DNA from: Limnohabitans radicicola
GTDB taxonomy: Bacteria > Pseudomonadota > Gammaproteobacteria > Burkholderiales > Burkholderiaceae_C
Reading direction: 5' to 3'
Assembly (NCBI RefSeq): GCF_014837235.1
Contig: NZ_JACYFT010000002.1
Coordinates: forward strand, 868,001-932,000
Length of the DNA stretch: 64,000 nucleotides
Shown: one piece after another, positions 25,858 to 36,252 of the stretch
Layout of the letters: each line of letters begins with the position of its first letter
Numbering within the stretch: the stretch's first letter is position 1
Translations under genes and position numbers: made by a program
The notes under the pieces: model-generated
Seen by the model: the letters and a program-made list of their open reading frames with translations, nothing else
Told to the model about the DNA's origin: nothing
Databases searched by the model: none

Positions 25858-27660
25858 ATGCGCCCCTTCTTGAGCCTGATCACCCTCGCACTGTTGACTG
25901 CCTGCGCTACGCAAGCTCCGGTCAGCCATTGGCGCTACACCATCCCTGAACAACCCGAATCGGCCAGCGGTTACACCGAAAAACCCGGCTGGGCCATCAC
26001 CCGGCAGGCGGTGGCGGCGGCCAACCCGCTGGCCACCGATGCGGGGCACCAAATCTTGCGGGCAGGAGGCTCGGCGCTTGACGCGGCGATTGCGGTGCAG
26101 CTGGTACTTGGGCTGGTGGAGCCGCAGTCCAGCGGCATTGGGGGCGGCGCATTTTTGCTGCACTTTGACGGCCAGCGCGTGCAGGCCTTTGACGGACGGG
26201 AAACCGCGCCCGCAGGCGCGCACAGCGACCAGTTTCTGAACACTGACGGCAAGCCCCTGCCTTTTGACGATGCGGTTTTGAGCGGCCAGTCGGTGGGGGT
26301 GCCTGGCGCGGTGCGCATGCTCGAAGCCGCTCACCGCCAGCATGGCGCCCTGCCCTGGGCGCAACTGTTTGCGCCTGCCATCACGCTGGCCGAGCAAGGC
26401 TTCAAGGTCAGCCCCCGCCTGCACACCCTGCTGCAGGCCGACCCACACCTGCGAAAAGACACGCTGGCAGCGCGCTTTTTCTACACCCCACAAGGCCAAG
26501 CTTGGCCCGTGGGCCATGTGTTGCGCAACCCCGAATACGCCCATGTGTTGCGCCGCATTGCCGCCGAGGGCAGCCGCGCCTTGCACGAAGGTCCAGTGGC
26601 CCAGGCCATCGTGGCACGCACCGCGCAAGCCCCCCGCCCGGGCAGCCTCAACCTGCAAGACCTGCGCGATTACCAGCCGCGTGAGCGCAAAGCGCTCTGC
26701 TTTGACCATGTGGCCCGTGCACGCGCCTACCGGCTGTGCGGCTTTCCACCGCCCTCGTCGGGGCACATCGCCATTGGGCAAATCTTGGGGCTGCTCAGCC
26801 ACACCACGGCCCAAGGCCCGGAGCTGGTGGATGGCCTGCCCTCGCCCGACTGGCTGCACCGTTACACCGAGGCCTCGCGCCTGGCCTTTGCCGACCGGGC
26901 GCAATACGTGGCCGACCCCGACTTTGTGAGCGCACCGGGGGGTGACTGGCGCAGCCTGCTGGCCCCCGACTACCTGCAGCAACGCAGCCAGCTGATCGGT
27001 GGCCAAGCCATGAAAGTGGCCCCAGCGGGCCAACCCGCGGCCAGCCCAAGCGCTTTCGCGCCCATGCCGACGCAACCCGAATACGGCACCAGCCACATCA
27101 GCGTGGTCGATGCGCAAGGCCGCGCCGTGGCCATGACCACCACCATCGAAGCCGCCTTTGGCTCACGCCGCATGGTGACCACCGACCCGGCGCGCCCGGG
27201 AGGCTTTTTGCTCAACAATGAACTGACCGATTTCAGCCTGGCACCCGCCGACGCGCAGGGCCGCCCTGTGGCCAACCGGGTTGAGCCCGGCAAACGCCCG
27301 CGCTCGTCGATGTCGCCCACGCTGGTGTTTGACCAAGCCACTGGCCAACTGGTGCTGACCGCTGGCAGCCCGGGTGGGGCCATCATCATCCACTTCACCG
27401 GCAAAGTGCTGGTGGGCACCCTGCACTGGGGCTTGAACGTGCAGCAGGCGGTGAACCTGCCCAACTTTGCGAATCTGGGCGGACCTGTCCTGCTGGAAAG
27501 CCAGCGCTGGCCTGGCAGCACCGTGCAAGCGCTGCAAGCCCGAGGGCACGAGGTGCGACAGAGCGACATGACGAGTGGGCTGCAAGCGATCGAGCGGACA
27601 CCCACGGGCTGGTTTGGTGCCGCTGATCCTCGGCGCGAGGGTGTGGTGCGCGGGGACTGA
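25858..27660 (+). CDS. ggt: Gamma-glutamyltransferase (glutathione hydrolase), lipoprotein
   Basis: This 600-residue precursor belongs to the Ntn-hydrolase GGT family, cleaving gamma-glutamyl bonds of glutathione. The self-processing and catalytic threonine is T411 in EYGTSHISVVD; other hallmarks are SGIGGGAFLLH, DGRETAPAGA and the substrate loop SMSPTLVFDQ. The N-terminus (LSLITLALLTACATQ) is a lipoprotein signal, so the enzyme is probably membrane-anchored in the periplasm rather than soluble. Length is normal. The Shine-Dalgarno is weak. Confidence 0.92.
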   Translation: MRPFLSLITLALLTACATQAPVSHWRYTIPEQPESASGYTEKPGWAITRQAVAAANPLATDAGHQILRAGGSALDAAIAVQLVLGLVEPQSSGIGGGAFLLHFDGQRVQAFDGRETAPAGAHSDQFLNTDGKPLPFDDAVLSGQSVGVPGAVRMLEAAHRQHGALPWAQLFAPAITLAEQGFKVSPRLHTLLQADPHLRKDTLAARFFYTPQGQAWPVGHVLRNPEYAHVLRRIAAEGSRALHEGPVAQAIVARTAQAPRPGSLNLQDLRDYQPRERKALCFDHVARARAYRLCGFPPPSSGHIAIGQILGLLSHTTAQGPELVDGLPSPDWLHRYTEASRLAFADRAQYVADPDFVSAPGGDWRSLLAPDYLQQRSQLIGGQAMKVAPAGQPAASPSAFAPMPTQPEYGTSHISVVDAQGRAVAMTTTIEAAFGSRRMVTTDPARPGGFLLNNELTDFSLAPADAQGRPVANRVEPGKRPRSSMSPTLVFDQATGQLVLTAGSPGGAIIIHFTGKVLVGTLHWGLNVQQAVNLPNFANLGGPVLLESQRWPGSTVQALQARGHEVRQSDMTSGLQAIERTPTGWFGAADPRREGVVRGD

Positions 27661-27776
27661 GGCACGGGCGGTGGCCCTGGTCGCCCACGTGACCGCATGA
27701 GGGAACTCCCGATGCAGGCCGCCTTGGCCAAGGGCCATACTGTGCGCTGAATCAGACATCCGATCAGGAGAGCCTT

Positions 27777-28760
27777 GTGAAAAACAACCCGACCACACGC
27801 CGCCAGTTTGTGCAAACCGGCATCGCCAGCGCCGCTACCCTGGCGCTGCCCGTACTGGCTCAAGCGCAAACCTTCCCGACACGCCCACTCAAACTGATTT
27901 GCCCCTGGCCTGCGGGCGGGTCCAGCGACATCGTGATGCGTGCGCTGGCCGAAGGGGCCACCAAGGTGCTGGGCCAGCAAGTCGTCGTCGAAAACAAGCC
28001 CGGTGCCAGCGGCATGCTCGGCCCCAACGAACTGGTCAAGGCCGCACCCGACGGCTACACCCTGTCTCAAATCACCATTGGCGTGGCGCGCCTGCCGCAC
28101 ATGCAGAAAATGCAGTTTGACCCACTCAAAGACTTCACCTACATCGCTTGCCTCACGGGTTACACCTTCGGCATCGTGGTCAAGGCCGACTCGCCCTTCA
28201 AGACCATCAAGGACCTGGTCAACTACGCCAAAGCCAACCCCGGCAAGTTCAACTACGGATCGACTGGTAACGGCACCACGCCCCACCTGGCGGTGGAAGA
28301 GTTCGCGAGCAAGGCGGGCATCCAGCTCACGCATGTGCCTTTCAAGGGCAGCTCGGATGGCTTGCAGGCCCTGCTGGGTGGCCACATCGACGCCCACAGC
28401 GATGCCACAGGCTGGGCGCCCCACGTCGAAGCAGGCACCATGCGCCTGCTGGCCACCTACGGCAGCAAGCGCACCAAGCGCTGGCCCAAAGTGCCCACGC
28501 TCAACGAGCTGGGCTACGACACGGTGTCCGACTCCCCTTTCGGCATCGCTGGTCCCCGAGGCATGGACCCCAAAGTGGTCCGCAAGCTGCAAGACGGTTT
28601 CAAGAAAACGTTGAGCGACCCCGGCGTCATGGCCGCTTTCGAGAAGTACGACCAGCCCGTGATCTACATGGACAGCGAGGAGTACACCCAGTTCATCCTC
28701 GCCAGCTATGTCAAGGAAAAGCGCCTGATTGAAAAGCTGGGGCTGGGCATGAAGTCCTGA
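27777..28760 (+). CDS. Tripartite tricarboxylate transporter substrate-binding protein (Bug family)
   Basis: This 327-residue periplasmic protein starts with a Tat-like leader (TTRRQFVQTGIASAATLALP) ending near VLAQAQ. The Bug/TctC features are FPTRPLKLICPWPAGGSSD, VVVENKPGASGMLGPNELVKAAPDGYTL and the late PFGIAGPRGMD. It starts at a GTG with GGAG upstream. No TctA or TctB membrane gene adjoins it, so it is an orphan binding protein; the ligand, often a carboxylate, is unknown. Confidence 0.9.
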   Translation: MKNNPTTRRQFVQTGIASAATLALPVLAQAQTFPTRPLKLICPWPAGGSSDIVMRALAEGATKVLGQQVVVENKPGASGMLGPNELVKAAPDGYTLSQITIGVARLPHMQKMQFDPLKDFTYIACLTGYTFGIVVKADSPFKTIKDLVNYAKANPGKFNYGSTGNGTTPHLAVEEFASKAGIQLTHVPFKGSSDGLQALLGGHIDAHSDATGWAPHVEAGTMRLLATYGSKRTKRWPKVPTLNELGYDTVSDSPFGIAGPRGMDPKVVRKLQDGFKKTLSDPGVMAAFEKYDQPVIYMDSEEYTQFILASYVKEKRLIEKLGLGMKS

Positions 28761-28777
28761 GCCCTCCAGGCCCCAAG

Positions 28778-28806
28778 AAAAACGGCAGCCAAGGCTGCCG
28801 TTTTTT
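28778..28806. terminator. Bidirectional terminator between the Bug gene and acs
   Basis: AACGGCAGCC/GGCTGCCGTT with an AA loop is flanked by A residues and TTTT runs. It can end transcription of both convergent genes. Confidence 0.85.
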
Positions 28807-28820
28807 GCTGCATCAGCAGA

Positions 28821-30782
28821 TCAATACGCCTGACCCAGCTGCCCCAGGATGTGGGGGTTTTCCAGCGTGGAGATGTCTTGCGTGATCTCTTCGCCTTTGG
28901 CCAGCGAGCGCAGCAGGCGGCGCATGATCTTGCCCGAACGGGTCTTGGGCAGGTTCTCGCCAAAGCGGATGTCCTTGGGCTTGGCGATGGGGCCGATTTC
29001 CTTGGCAATGTGGTCGCGCAGTTGTTTGGCAATCGCCTTGCCCTCGTCGGTGTTGGGCAAAGCGCGCTTGAGCACCACAAAGGCGCAAATCGCTTCGCCC
29101 GTGGTGTCGTCAGGGCGGCCCACGACGGCGGCTTCGGCCACCAGCTCGGTGCAGCTGACCAGCGCAGATTCGATTTCCATCGTGCCCATGCGGTGACCAG
29201 AGACGTTCAGCACGTCGTCGATGCGGCCAGTGATGGTGAAGTAACCGGTCTTCTCGTCACGGATCGCACCGTCGCCCGCCAAGTAGTACTTGCCTTTGAA
29301 GTCTTCGGGGTAGTAGCTCTTCTTGAATCGCTCGGGGTCACCCCAGATGTTGCGGATCATGGAAGGCCATGGGCGCTTGACCACCAGGATGCCGCCTTGG
29401 CCATTGGGCATGTCTTCGCCGGTTTCACTCACGATGGCGGCCTGGATGCCGGGGAACGGCAATGTGCAGGAACCTGGGACCATGGGCGTGACACCCGGCA
29501 GCGGGGTGATCATGTGGCCACCGGTTTCGGTCTGCCAGAAGGTGTCCACGATCGGGCAGCGGCTACCGCCCACGTGCTCGTAGTACCACTCCCAAGCGGC
29601 AGGGTTGATCGGCTCACCGACCGAACCCAAGAGGCGCAGGCTGGAGAGGTTGTAGCTCTTGGGGTGCACAGCGTCGTTGGCTTCCGCGGCCTTGATGAGC
29701 GAGCGGATGGCGGTGGGCGCGGTGTAGAAGATCGAAACCTTGTGGTCCTGGATCATCTTCCAGAAGCGGCCAGCATCGGGGTAAGTGGGCACGCCTTCAA
29801 ACACGATCTCGGTACCACCCAAGGCCAAGGGGCCATAAGTGATGTAGGTGTGGCCCGTGACCCAGCCAATGTCGGCGGTGCACCAGAACACATCGTCTTG
29901 CTTCAGGTCGAAGGTCCATTTGGTGGTCAAAGCAGCGTGCAGGAGGTAGCCACCCGTGCTGTGTTGAACGCCTTTGGGCTTGCCAGTCGAGCCAGAGGTG
30001 TACAGCAGAAACAAAGGATGCTCTGCGCTCACCCACTCAGGCTCGCAGGTGGTGGCCTGCTGGTCGGCCACATCGGCCATCCACAGGTCACGGCCTGCGG
30101 TCATGGCGATGTCGGCGCCCGAGCGCTTGACGACCAGCACGTTCTTGATGGCGTCGCAGCCGCCCAGGGCGATGGCTTCGTCCACGATGGATTTGAGGGG
30201 CAGCAGCTTGCCACCGCGCACCTGGTTGTCGGCAGTGATCACGGCCACAGCGCCCGTGTCTTCGATGCGGTCGCGCAGCGACTGGGCCGAGAAGCCACCG
30301 AACACCACCGAGTGGGTGGCACCGATGCGGGCACAGGCCTGCATGGCCGCCACGCCTTCGATGGACATGGAGATGTAGATGACCACGCGGTCACCTTTCT
30401 GGATGCCCAGGCTCTTCAAGGCGTTGGCGTACTGGCAGGTTTTGGCCAGCAGCTGGCTGTAGGTGACTTTGGTCACTTCACCGCCATCGGCTTCGAAGAT
30501 GATGGCGGTCTTGTCGCCCAGGCCTTTTTCGACGTTGCGGTCCAGGCAGTTGTAGGAGGCGTTCAGCGTGCCGTCTTCGAACCACTTGAAGAAAGGCGCA
30601 TTGGACTCGTCGAGCACCTTGGTGAAAGGCGTCTTCCAGCTGATCAGCTCTTTGGCCAGGCGACCCCAGTAGCCCTGGTAATCGGTTTCGGCTTCCTTGC
30701 ACAGGGCTTCGTAGGCGGCCATGCCAGCGACATGCGCTTTCTGAACGAAATCTGCACTGGGTTGGTAAATGGTGGCACTCAT
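28821..30782 (-). CDS. acs: Acetyl-CoA synthetase
   Basis: This 653-residue enzyme activates acetate to acetyl-CoA through acetyl-AMP. Visible motifs are the P-loop-like [12 protein letters not shown], the adenylate-binding WWQTETGG-type stretch (here [13 protein letters not shown]), [15 protein letters not shown], and the regulatory lysine in [13 protein letters not shown] (about K618), the site acetylated in homologues. The ATG at 30780-30782 follows GAGGAG; the longer frame upstream lacks similarity. Divergent from the UPF0114 gene across 179 bp. Confidence 0.96.
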   Translation of the reverse strand: MSATIYQPSADFVQKAHVAGMAAYEALCKEAETDYQGYWGRLAKELISWKTPFTKVLDESNAPFFKWFEDGTLNASYNCLDRNVEKGLGDKTAIIFEADGGEVTKVTYSQLLAKTCQYANALKSLGIQKGDRVVIYISMSIEGVAAMQACARIGATHSVVFGGFSAQSLRDRIEDTGAVAVITADNQVRGGKLLPLKSIVDEAIALGGCDAIKNVLVVKRSGADIAMTAGRDLWMADVADQQATTCEPEWVSAEHPLFLLYTSGSTGKPKGVQHSTGGYLLHAALTTKWTFDLKQDDVFWCTADIGWVTGHTYITYGPLALGGTEIVFEGVPTYPDAGRFWKMIQDHKVSIFYTAPTAIRSLIKAAEANDAVHPKSYNLSSLRLLGSVGEPINPAAWEWYYEHVGGSRCPIVDTFWQTETGGHMITPLPGVTPMVPGSCTLPFPGIQAAIVSETGEDMPNGQGGILVVKRPWPSMIRNIWGDPERFKKSYYPEDFKGKYYLAGDGAIRDEKTGYFTITGRIDDVLNVSGHRMGTMEIESALVSCTELVAEAAVVGRPDDTTGEAICAFVVLKRALPNTDEGKAIAKQLRDHIAKEIGPIAKPKDIRFGENLPKTRSGKIMRRLLRSLAKGEEITQDISTLENPHILGQLGQAY

Positions 30783-30961
30783 CTGATTTGTCTCCTCAAT
30801 GACATGGCGTGTTTTGAAACTGATGCAAATGTCTGCTTTCGCTCTTACAAAGCACTGACTGACATCAGGCTTGCACAATAGGGGCCACACCCCGGAGCTC
30901 TAAGGCCTAAAATCCGGGTTTGCCCGATGTGAACAGACGTTGGACGAATTTCAGGAAAACC

Positions 30962-31564
30962 ATGGCCAAACGCTCACCCAACCCACAAAGTTCCTTGAGT
31001 TCCTTGAACAACTTCATCTTCGCCAGCCGCTGGCTTCAGCTGCCGTTGTATCTCGGCCTGATTGCCGCACAAGCGGTCTATGTGTTCCATTTCTGGGTTG
31101 AGCTGGTGCACTTGCTCGAAGCCGCCTTTGGCAACCAACACGCCCTGCAGGCCTTGGTCAGCAGCATTGGTTACAAAACGGACGCGTCTGTCACGGCCCT
31201 CAATGAGACCGTCATCATGTTGGTCGTGCTGGGCTTGATCGACGTGGTCATGATTTCCAACTTGCTGATCATGGTGATCGTCGGCGGCTACGAAACCTTT
31301 GTCTCGCGCCTGAACCTTGAAGGTCACCCCGACCAACCCGAGTGGCTGGACCATGTGAATGCCTCGGTGCTCAAGGTCAAGCTGGGCACGGCCATCATTG
31401 GCATCAGCTCGATCCATCTGCTCAAAACGTTCATCAACGCTGCCAATTACGACGAAAAAGTGCTGATGTGGCAAACCATCATCCACATTGCCTTTTTGCT
31501 CAGTGCCATCGCGATTGCCTATGCGGACCGCCTGATGTCCCACCACGGCAGCGCTGAACACTGA
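30962..31564 (+). CDS. UPF0114 (YqhA-like) membrane protein
   Basis: This 200-residue inner-membrane protein has about four hydrophobic segments and matches the UPF0114/TIGR00645 family: FASRWLQLPLYLGLIAAQ near the N-terminus, LGLIDVVMISNLLIMVIVGGYE in the middle, KLGTAIIGISSIHLLKTF later. Function is unknown. The ATG at 30962 follows AGGA. The fumarase gene follows 35 bp downstream and may be co-transcribed. Confidence 0.88.
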   Translation: MAKRSPNPQSSLSSLNNFIFASRWLQLPLYLGLIAAQAVYVFHFWVELVHLLEAAFGNQHALQALVSSIGYKTDASVTALNETVIMLVVLGLIDVVMISNLLIMVIVGGYETFVSRLNLEGHPDQPEWLDHVNASVLKVKLGTAIIGISSIHLLKTFINAANYDEKVLMWQTIIHIAFLLSAIAIAYADRLMSHHGSAEH

Positions 31565-31599
31565 TCCAACCCAGTTTTTTGACTTTTCCGGGAAACACC

Positions 31600-33153
31600 A
31601 TGACCACACTGATCAAACAAGACGACCTGATCGAATCGGTAGCCGCTGCACTGCAGTACATCAGCTACTACCACCCCGCCGACTTCATCTCGCACCTGGC
31701 CAGCGCTTACGAGCGCGAGCAAAGCCCAGCGGCCAAAGACGCGATCGCGCAGATCCTGACCAACAGCAAGATGAGCGCCTACGGTCACCGCCCGATCTGC
31801 CAGGACACGGGCATCGTCAACGTGTTCCTCGAAGTGGGCATGGATGTGAAGTTCGACGGCTTCATCGGCAGTCTGGAAGACGCGGTCAACGAAGGCGTGC
31901 GCCGTGGCTACAACCACCCCGACAACATGCTGCGCGCGTCCGTCGTGTCAGACCCGCACTTCAACCGCAAAAACACCAAGGACAACACCCCCGCCGTGAT
32001 CTTCACCAAGATCGTGCCCGGCCACCATGTGCACGTGACCGTGGCGGCCAAGGGCGGCGGCAGCGAGAACAAGTCCAAGATGATCATGCTCAACCCCGGT
32101 GACAGCATCGTCGACTGGGTGCTGAAAACCGTGCCCACCATGGGCGCAGGCTGGTGCCCGCCCGGCATGCTGGGCATCGGCATTGGCGGTACGGCCGAAA
32201 AAGCCGTGCTCATGGCCAAGGAAAGCCTGATGGACGACCTGAACATGTACCAGCTGCTCGAAAAATCGAGCAAGGGCGAGAAGCTCGACCAAGTCGAAGA
32301 AATGCGCCTAGAGCTGTACCACAAGGTCAACGCCCTGGGCATTGGCGCGCAAGGCCTGGGCGGCCTGACCACCGTGCTGGACATCAAGATCAAGATGTAC
32401 CCCACGCACGCGGCCAGCAAGCCCGTGGCCATGATCCCCAACTGCGCAGCCACCCGCCACGCGCACTTTGTGCTCGACGGCTCCGGCCCCAGCTACCTTG
32501 AAGCGCCATCGCTCGACCTGTGGCCCAATGTGGGCTGGACGGCCGATACCGAAAAGAGCCAGCGTGTGGACCTCAACACCCTGACGCCCGAGCAGGTCGC
32601 CGCCTGGAAACCTGGCCAGACCCTGCTGCTCAACGGCAAGATGCTCACGGGTCGTGATGCCGCGCACAAACGCATCCAGGACATGCTGGCCAAGGGCGAG
32701 CCGCTGCCAGTGGACTTCAAGAACCGCGTGATCTATTACGTGGGCCCGGTCGACCCCGTGGGCGACGAAGCTGTGGGCCCCGCAGGCCCGACCACCGCCA
32801 CGCGCATGGACGGCTTCACCGAAATGATGTTGGCGAACACCGGCCTGATTGCCATGATCGGCAAGGCCGAGCGCGGCCCGGTGGCCATCGAAGCCATCAA
32901 AAAGCACAAGTCGGCTTACCTCATGGCTGTGGGCGGCGCGGCTTACCTCGTGTCCAAAGCCATCAAACACGCCAAGGTGGTGGGCTTTGCCGACATGGGC
33001 ATGGAAGCCATCTATGAGTTCGACGTGGTCGACATGCCCGTGACGGTGGCCGTCGATGCCGGCGGCACCAGCGCCCACATCACCGGCCCGGCCGAATGGC
33101 AAAAGCGCATCGCCACGGGCGAGTTCAAGGGCATCGGCGTCACAGCGGCCTGA
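31600..33153 (+). CDS. fumA: Fumarate hydratase, class I (4Fe-4S)
   Basis: This 517-residue oxygen-sensitive fumarase interconverts fumarate and L-malate in the citric acid cycle. The three cluster ligands are C67 (RPICQDTG), C186 (GAGWCPPG) and C282 (PNCAATRH), with spacing very close to that of characterised class I enzymes. The C-terminal domain (KNRVIYYVGPVDPVGDEAVGPAGPTT) is complete. The start at 31600 is preferred over an in-frame ATG seven codons upstream, on family alignment. Confidence 0.94.
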   Translation: MTTLIKQDDLIESVAAALQYISYYHPADFISHLASAYEREQSPAAKDAIAQILTNSKMSAYGHRPICQDTGIVNVFLEVGMDVKFDGFIGSLEDAVNEGVRRGYNHPDNMLRASVVSDPHFNRKNTKDNTPAVIFTKIVPGHHVHVTVAAKGGGSENKSKMIMLNPGDSIVDWVLKTVPTMGAGWCPPGMLGIGIGGTAEKAVLMAKESLMDDLNMYQLLEKSSKGEKLDQVEEMRLELYHKVNALGIGAQGLGGLTTVLDIKIKMYPTHAASKPVAMIPNCAATRHAHFVLDGSGPSYLEAPSLDLWPNVGWTADTEKSQRVDLNTLTPEQVAAWKPGQTLLLNGKMLTGRDAAHKRIQDMLAKGEPLPVDFKNRVIYYVGPVDPVGDEAVGPAGPTTATRMDGFTEMMLANTGLIAMIGKAERGPVAIEAIKKHKSAYLMAVGGAAYLVSKAIKHAKVVGFADMGMEAIYEFDVVDMPVTVAVDAGGTSAHITGPAEWQKRIATGEFKGIGVTAA

Positions 33154-33163
33154 TCGCAGCGCA

Positions 33164-33189
33164 AAAAAGGCCGCCATCGCGGCCTTTTT
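33164..33189 (+). terminator. Rho-independent terminator after fumarase
   Basis: AAAAAGGCCGC/GCGGCCTTTTT with a CATC loop, 10 bases after the stop. The murI start follows 14 bases later, so murI needs its own promoter or read-through. Confidence 0.85.
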
Positions 33190-33203
33190 GACAGATCCAC
33201 AGA

Positions 33204-34058
33204 ATGACTCTTGCAGCACACCCCATCGGCGTGTTTGACAGCGGCATCGGCGGCCTCAGTGTGCTCAAGGCCCTGCATGCGGCGCTGCCCCACGAGCATT
33301 TTGTGTACCTGGCCGACAATGCCCACGCGCCTTATGGCGAAAAAAGCGATCTGCAAGTGCGTGAGCGCACCCACGCCATTGCCGAGCACTTGATCGCAAA
33401 ACACCAGATCAAGGCGCTGGTGGTGGCCTGCAACACGGCCACCGCTGCCGCCATCCATGAGCTGCGTGTGCGTCACCCGCATTTGCCGCTGGTGGGGGTG
33501 GAGCCTGCGCTCAAGCCCGCTGTCGCCTTGAGCCAGACGCGCCGCATCGGTGTGATGGCCACACGCGGCACGGTGGGCAGCGACAAATTTGCACGCTTGC
33601 TGGCGAGTCAGCAGGACCAGGCTGAATTCGTGGTGCAGGCCTGCAATGGTTTGGCTTTGGCCATCGAGCAAAGTACCCTGCCTCAGCACGAGGAGGCAGC
33701 GCAGCAACGCATCCAGGATCTGCTGGCGACCTACACCTCGGGCATGGGTGACTTCGGCTCTGCAGCTGGGCAAATGGACACCCTGGTGCTGGGCTGCACG
33801 CACTATGTGTTTGCACAAGACGCGCTGCAAGCACTGCTGGGCCCGTCGGTTCAGCTGGTCTCAACAGGCGAACCCGTCGCTCGCCAGACGCGCAGGCTGC
33901 TCGAAGCAGCAGGTCTGTTGCGCTTGGGGCCCGCGCCGCTGTCAGCGGCAGCACGCATGCAACTGTTCACCACAGGTGACCTGCACGGGCTGCAAGCAGC
34001 GGCCCAGCGCTGGCTGGGCTTACCTGCCAGCAGCTGCCACGCCGCCCACGGCGTCTGA
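33204..34058 (+). CDS. murI: Glutamate racemase
   Basis: This 284-residue cofactor-independent racemase makes D-glutamate for peptidoglycan. The N-terminal GVFDSGIGGLSVLKAL, the first catalytic cysteine C76 (VVACNTATA) and the second C197 (VLGCTHYVF) are all in place. Length is normal. It follows the fumarase terminator closely and converges on the transporter gene at 34073. Confidence 0.95.
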   Translation: MTLAAHPIGVFDSGIGGLSVLKALHAALPHEHFVYLADNAHAPYGEKSDLQVRERTHAIAEHLIAKHQIKALVVACNTATAAAIHELRVRHPHLPLVGVEPALKPAVALSQTRRIGVMATRGTVGSDKFARLLASQQDQAEFVVQACNGLALAIEQSTLPQHEEAAQQRIQDLLATYTSGMGDFGSAAGQMDTLVLGCTHYVFAQDALQALLGPSVQLVSTGEPVARQTRRLLEAAGLLRLGPAPLSAAARMQLFTTGDLHGLQAAAQRWLGLPASSCHAAHGV

Positions 34059-34072
34059 TCGCCCAAACCGGC

Positions 34073-35371
34073 TCAGGCTTGGGCTGTGCGCTGCCCACGC
34101 GCCATGTCCACTGGACGCAGCAAGATGAGACCCAACAAAAACAGCAAGGCCGTCGAGGCGATGGCCAGGCGTTGGTTGCCATCGGTCAGCCAGGTGATGA
34201 GGCCATAGCTCAGCGGTCCCACGATGCTCGCCAGTCGGATGGCGAAGGTCCACAACCCAAAGAATTCAGCCATGCGCGCTGGCGGCACCAGCACACCCGC
34301 CATGGCACGGCCTGCCGACTGGCTCGAGCCCATGCACACACCCGCGACCGCTGCTGCCCACCAGAACATGCCCTTGGTGGTCGACAAAGCGGCCAGTGCA
34401 CAGGTCAGGACCCAGCCCAGGATGGTCAGCGCCAGCGCCCGTTTGTGGCCCAACGCATCCTGCACATAGCCAAACACAAAGGCCCCCGCAAAAGCGGCGA
34501 TGTTGAGCACGAAGATCAGCACCATGGTTTCCTGCGGAGCAAAGCCAATGACCTGCTCGGCATAGATGGCGGCCAGCGAGATGGCCACAGCCACGCCGGC
34601 CTGGTAGGCCACGGCGCAGGCCATGAGCTGCTTGAAGTCCTGGTAAGGCGCCACCTCGCGCCAGGTCCGGCGCAATTGCACCAGGCTGGCGAACACGCCC
34701 TCAGGGCGGGCGGCATCGGGTTGCGGCGCAGCGTGCTCGCGCATCAGGGCAAAGGTCACGAGCGCTGCAGCGCCATAAATGCCCGCCGTGATCAACATGG
34801 TGACGGGCACAAAGCTGGCCGCAGGCTCGGAGCGGGCCTGCGCCGATAAGACATAGGCCAGGCAAATGCCTAAGGCCAGCATGCCGCCGATGTAGCCCAG
34901 CGCCCACCCCCAGCCACTCACACGGCCCATGGCCTCAGGCTTGGCCAACTCGGGCAAAAACGATGCGGTCAAGGACTCGCCGTAGGAATAAAACGTGTTG
35001 GACACCACCAGCAACACCAGCCCCAGAGCCACCTGGCCTGGTCCGACCCAGGCCAACGCGGCCGTGGACAACACGCAGCCAGCCGTGAAAATCATCAAGA
35101 GCCGCTTTTTGGCCGCACGACGATCGGCCCAGGCGCCCAGACCCGGCATGGTCAGCATCACGATGGCATAAGACAGACTCAGGCCCACGGTCCAGGCCAG
35201 CGTGGCCCAGCTGGCACCACCCGCGACCCCGCCCACAAAGTAGGCGGCAAACACGGCGGTGATGACCACCGTGGTGTAGCCGGAGTTGGCAAAGTCGTAC
35301 ATGGCCCAGCCCAACACCTCACGCGGGCGCACGCCGGGATTCAAACTTTCAGCAGAAAAAAGGGGCTTCAC
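34073..35371 (-). CDS. MFS transporter, UMF1 (Atg22-like) family
   Basis: This 432-residue protein with about 11-12 membrane segments matches the bacterial UMF1 branch of the major facilitator superfamily. The signature WAMYDFANSGYTTVVITAVF occurs near the N-terminus, and PGLGAWADRRAAKKRLL supplies the loop 2-3 motif. Substrates of bacterial members are unknown. Convergent with murI, with a 14-bp gap. Confidence 0.85.
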   Translation of the reverse strand: MKPLFSAESLNPGVRPREVLGWAMYDFANSGYTTVVITAVFAAYFVGGVAGGASWATLAWTVGLSLSYAIVMLTMPGLGAWADRRAAKKRLLMIFTAGCVLSTAALAWVGPGQVALGLVLLVVSNTFYSYGESLTASFLPELAKPEAMGRVSGWGWALGYIGGMLALGICLAYVLSAQARSEPAASFVPVTMLITAGIYGAAALVTFALMREHAAPQPDAARPEGVFASLVQLRRTWREVAPYQDFKQLMACAVAYQAGVAVAISLAAIYAEQVIGFAPQETMVLIFVLNIAAFAGAFVFGYVQDALGHKRALALTILGWVLTCALAALSTTKGMFWWAAAVAGVCMGSSQSAGRAMAGVLVPPARMAEFFGLWTFAIRLASIVGPLSYGLITWLTDGNQRLAIASTALLFLLGLILLRPVDMARGQRTAQA

Positions 35372-35449
35372 CGGATCGTCTCCTCAAGCGCAGGCAGCAG
35401 CGCCTGCATGGCGAGGATTGTGAAGCCAAAAAGCCTCAGCCGCGTGACA

Positions 35450-36076
35450 TCAGTGCAAATGACGCGGGCGACGGCCACCGCCGCCGTGGCCGTTGCCACC
35501 GCCCGGGCCACGGGGCGGCTTGCCAATGTCCAAGGAGCTGACGAGGTTGTCAAAACGCTGGCTGAACAGCTTGTCGATTTCAGCGACCACACCACCCAGC
35601 TCAGAGCCATCAAAGTGGCGCTCCATCATGTTGACGACATCGTGCACCAGCAAATCGCGCTGGGCCTGCATGATGGCGCCCGGGTCCGGGCCCACAAACA
35701 GCATGACAAAGTCGTCGCGCGACTCGCCGCCCTGTGCTTCGTCTTCTTCGTCAAACTCGGCGTCGTAGAAAGTGACCTCGATCTGGGCGCCTGCAGCCGA
35801 GAGTTCATTGAGGTTCATGCACAGGTCATCGAGCACCATGCGGAAATCGTCGTCGCCACGCACCGTCCAGCACATCTGCAAACGGTGGTTGGAGCTGTCA
35901 AAACGGATGCCGGGCTCTTCTTCGTAGAGGCTGGCTGACCCTTCTCCAAAAGAACGGGCTCCGGCGTATTTCCACAGCGGTTTGAGCGCTTCGTGCAACG
36001 CGGCCGAATCGGTTTCGGGCTTGATAGGCACATCACCATGCACATGAATTTCAAACGGGGCGTGTGGGTGGGTCAT
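35450..36076 (-). CDS. Conserved hypothetical protein (DUF6806-like)
   Basis: This 208-residue, acidic, apparently cytoplasmic protein has no membrane segment and ends in a Gly/Arg/His-rich tail (GGGNGHGGGGRRPRHLH). I believe it is the Burkholderiales-restricted DUF6806 group, recalled from the FEIHVHGDVPI start and the WKYAGARSFGEG motif; this should be checked. Function unknown. The ATG at 36074-36076 is preferred; upstream codons overlap the tRNA-Leu region. Confidence 0.7.
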   Translation of the reverse strand: MTHPHAPFEIHVHGDVPIKPETDSAALHEALKPLWKYAGARSFGEGSASLYEEEPGIRFDSSNHRLQMCWTVRGDDDFRMVLDDLCMNLNELSAAGAQIEVTFYDAEFDEEDEAQGGESRDDFVMLFVGPDPGAIMQAQRDLLVHDVVNMMERHFDGSELGGVVAEIDKLFSQRFDNLVSSLDIGKPPRGPGGGNGHGGGGRRPRHLH

Positions 36077-36094
36077 GGTGTCGCTCTGTGATGC

Positions 36095-36186
36095 TGGTGC
36101 CCCGGGCCGGAATCGAACCGGCACGCCCCAATTACGGAAGCGGCGGATTTTAAGTCCGATGTGTCTACCAATTTCACCACCGGGGC
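36095..36186 (-). tRNA. tRNA-Leu (anticodon TAA)
   Basis: On the minus strand the molecule folds with acceptor GCCCCGG/CCGGGGC, a long class II variable arm and anticodon TAA inside ACTTAAAAT. The discriminator is A and CCA is encoded (36095-36097). Confidence 0.95.
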
Positions 36187-36252
36187 AAGGCCTCTATTGT
36201 GCCTTGATTCCCCCCGGTTTCTGCTCGGCGCGTGAAGTTGTCGGCCGCGGAT

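Noticed and set aside
28851..30881. A 676-residue open frame on the plus strand opposite acs
   Set aside because: Antisense shadow of a highly conserved enzyme; no ribosome-binding site or motif.
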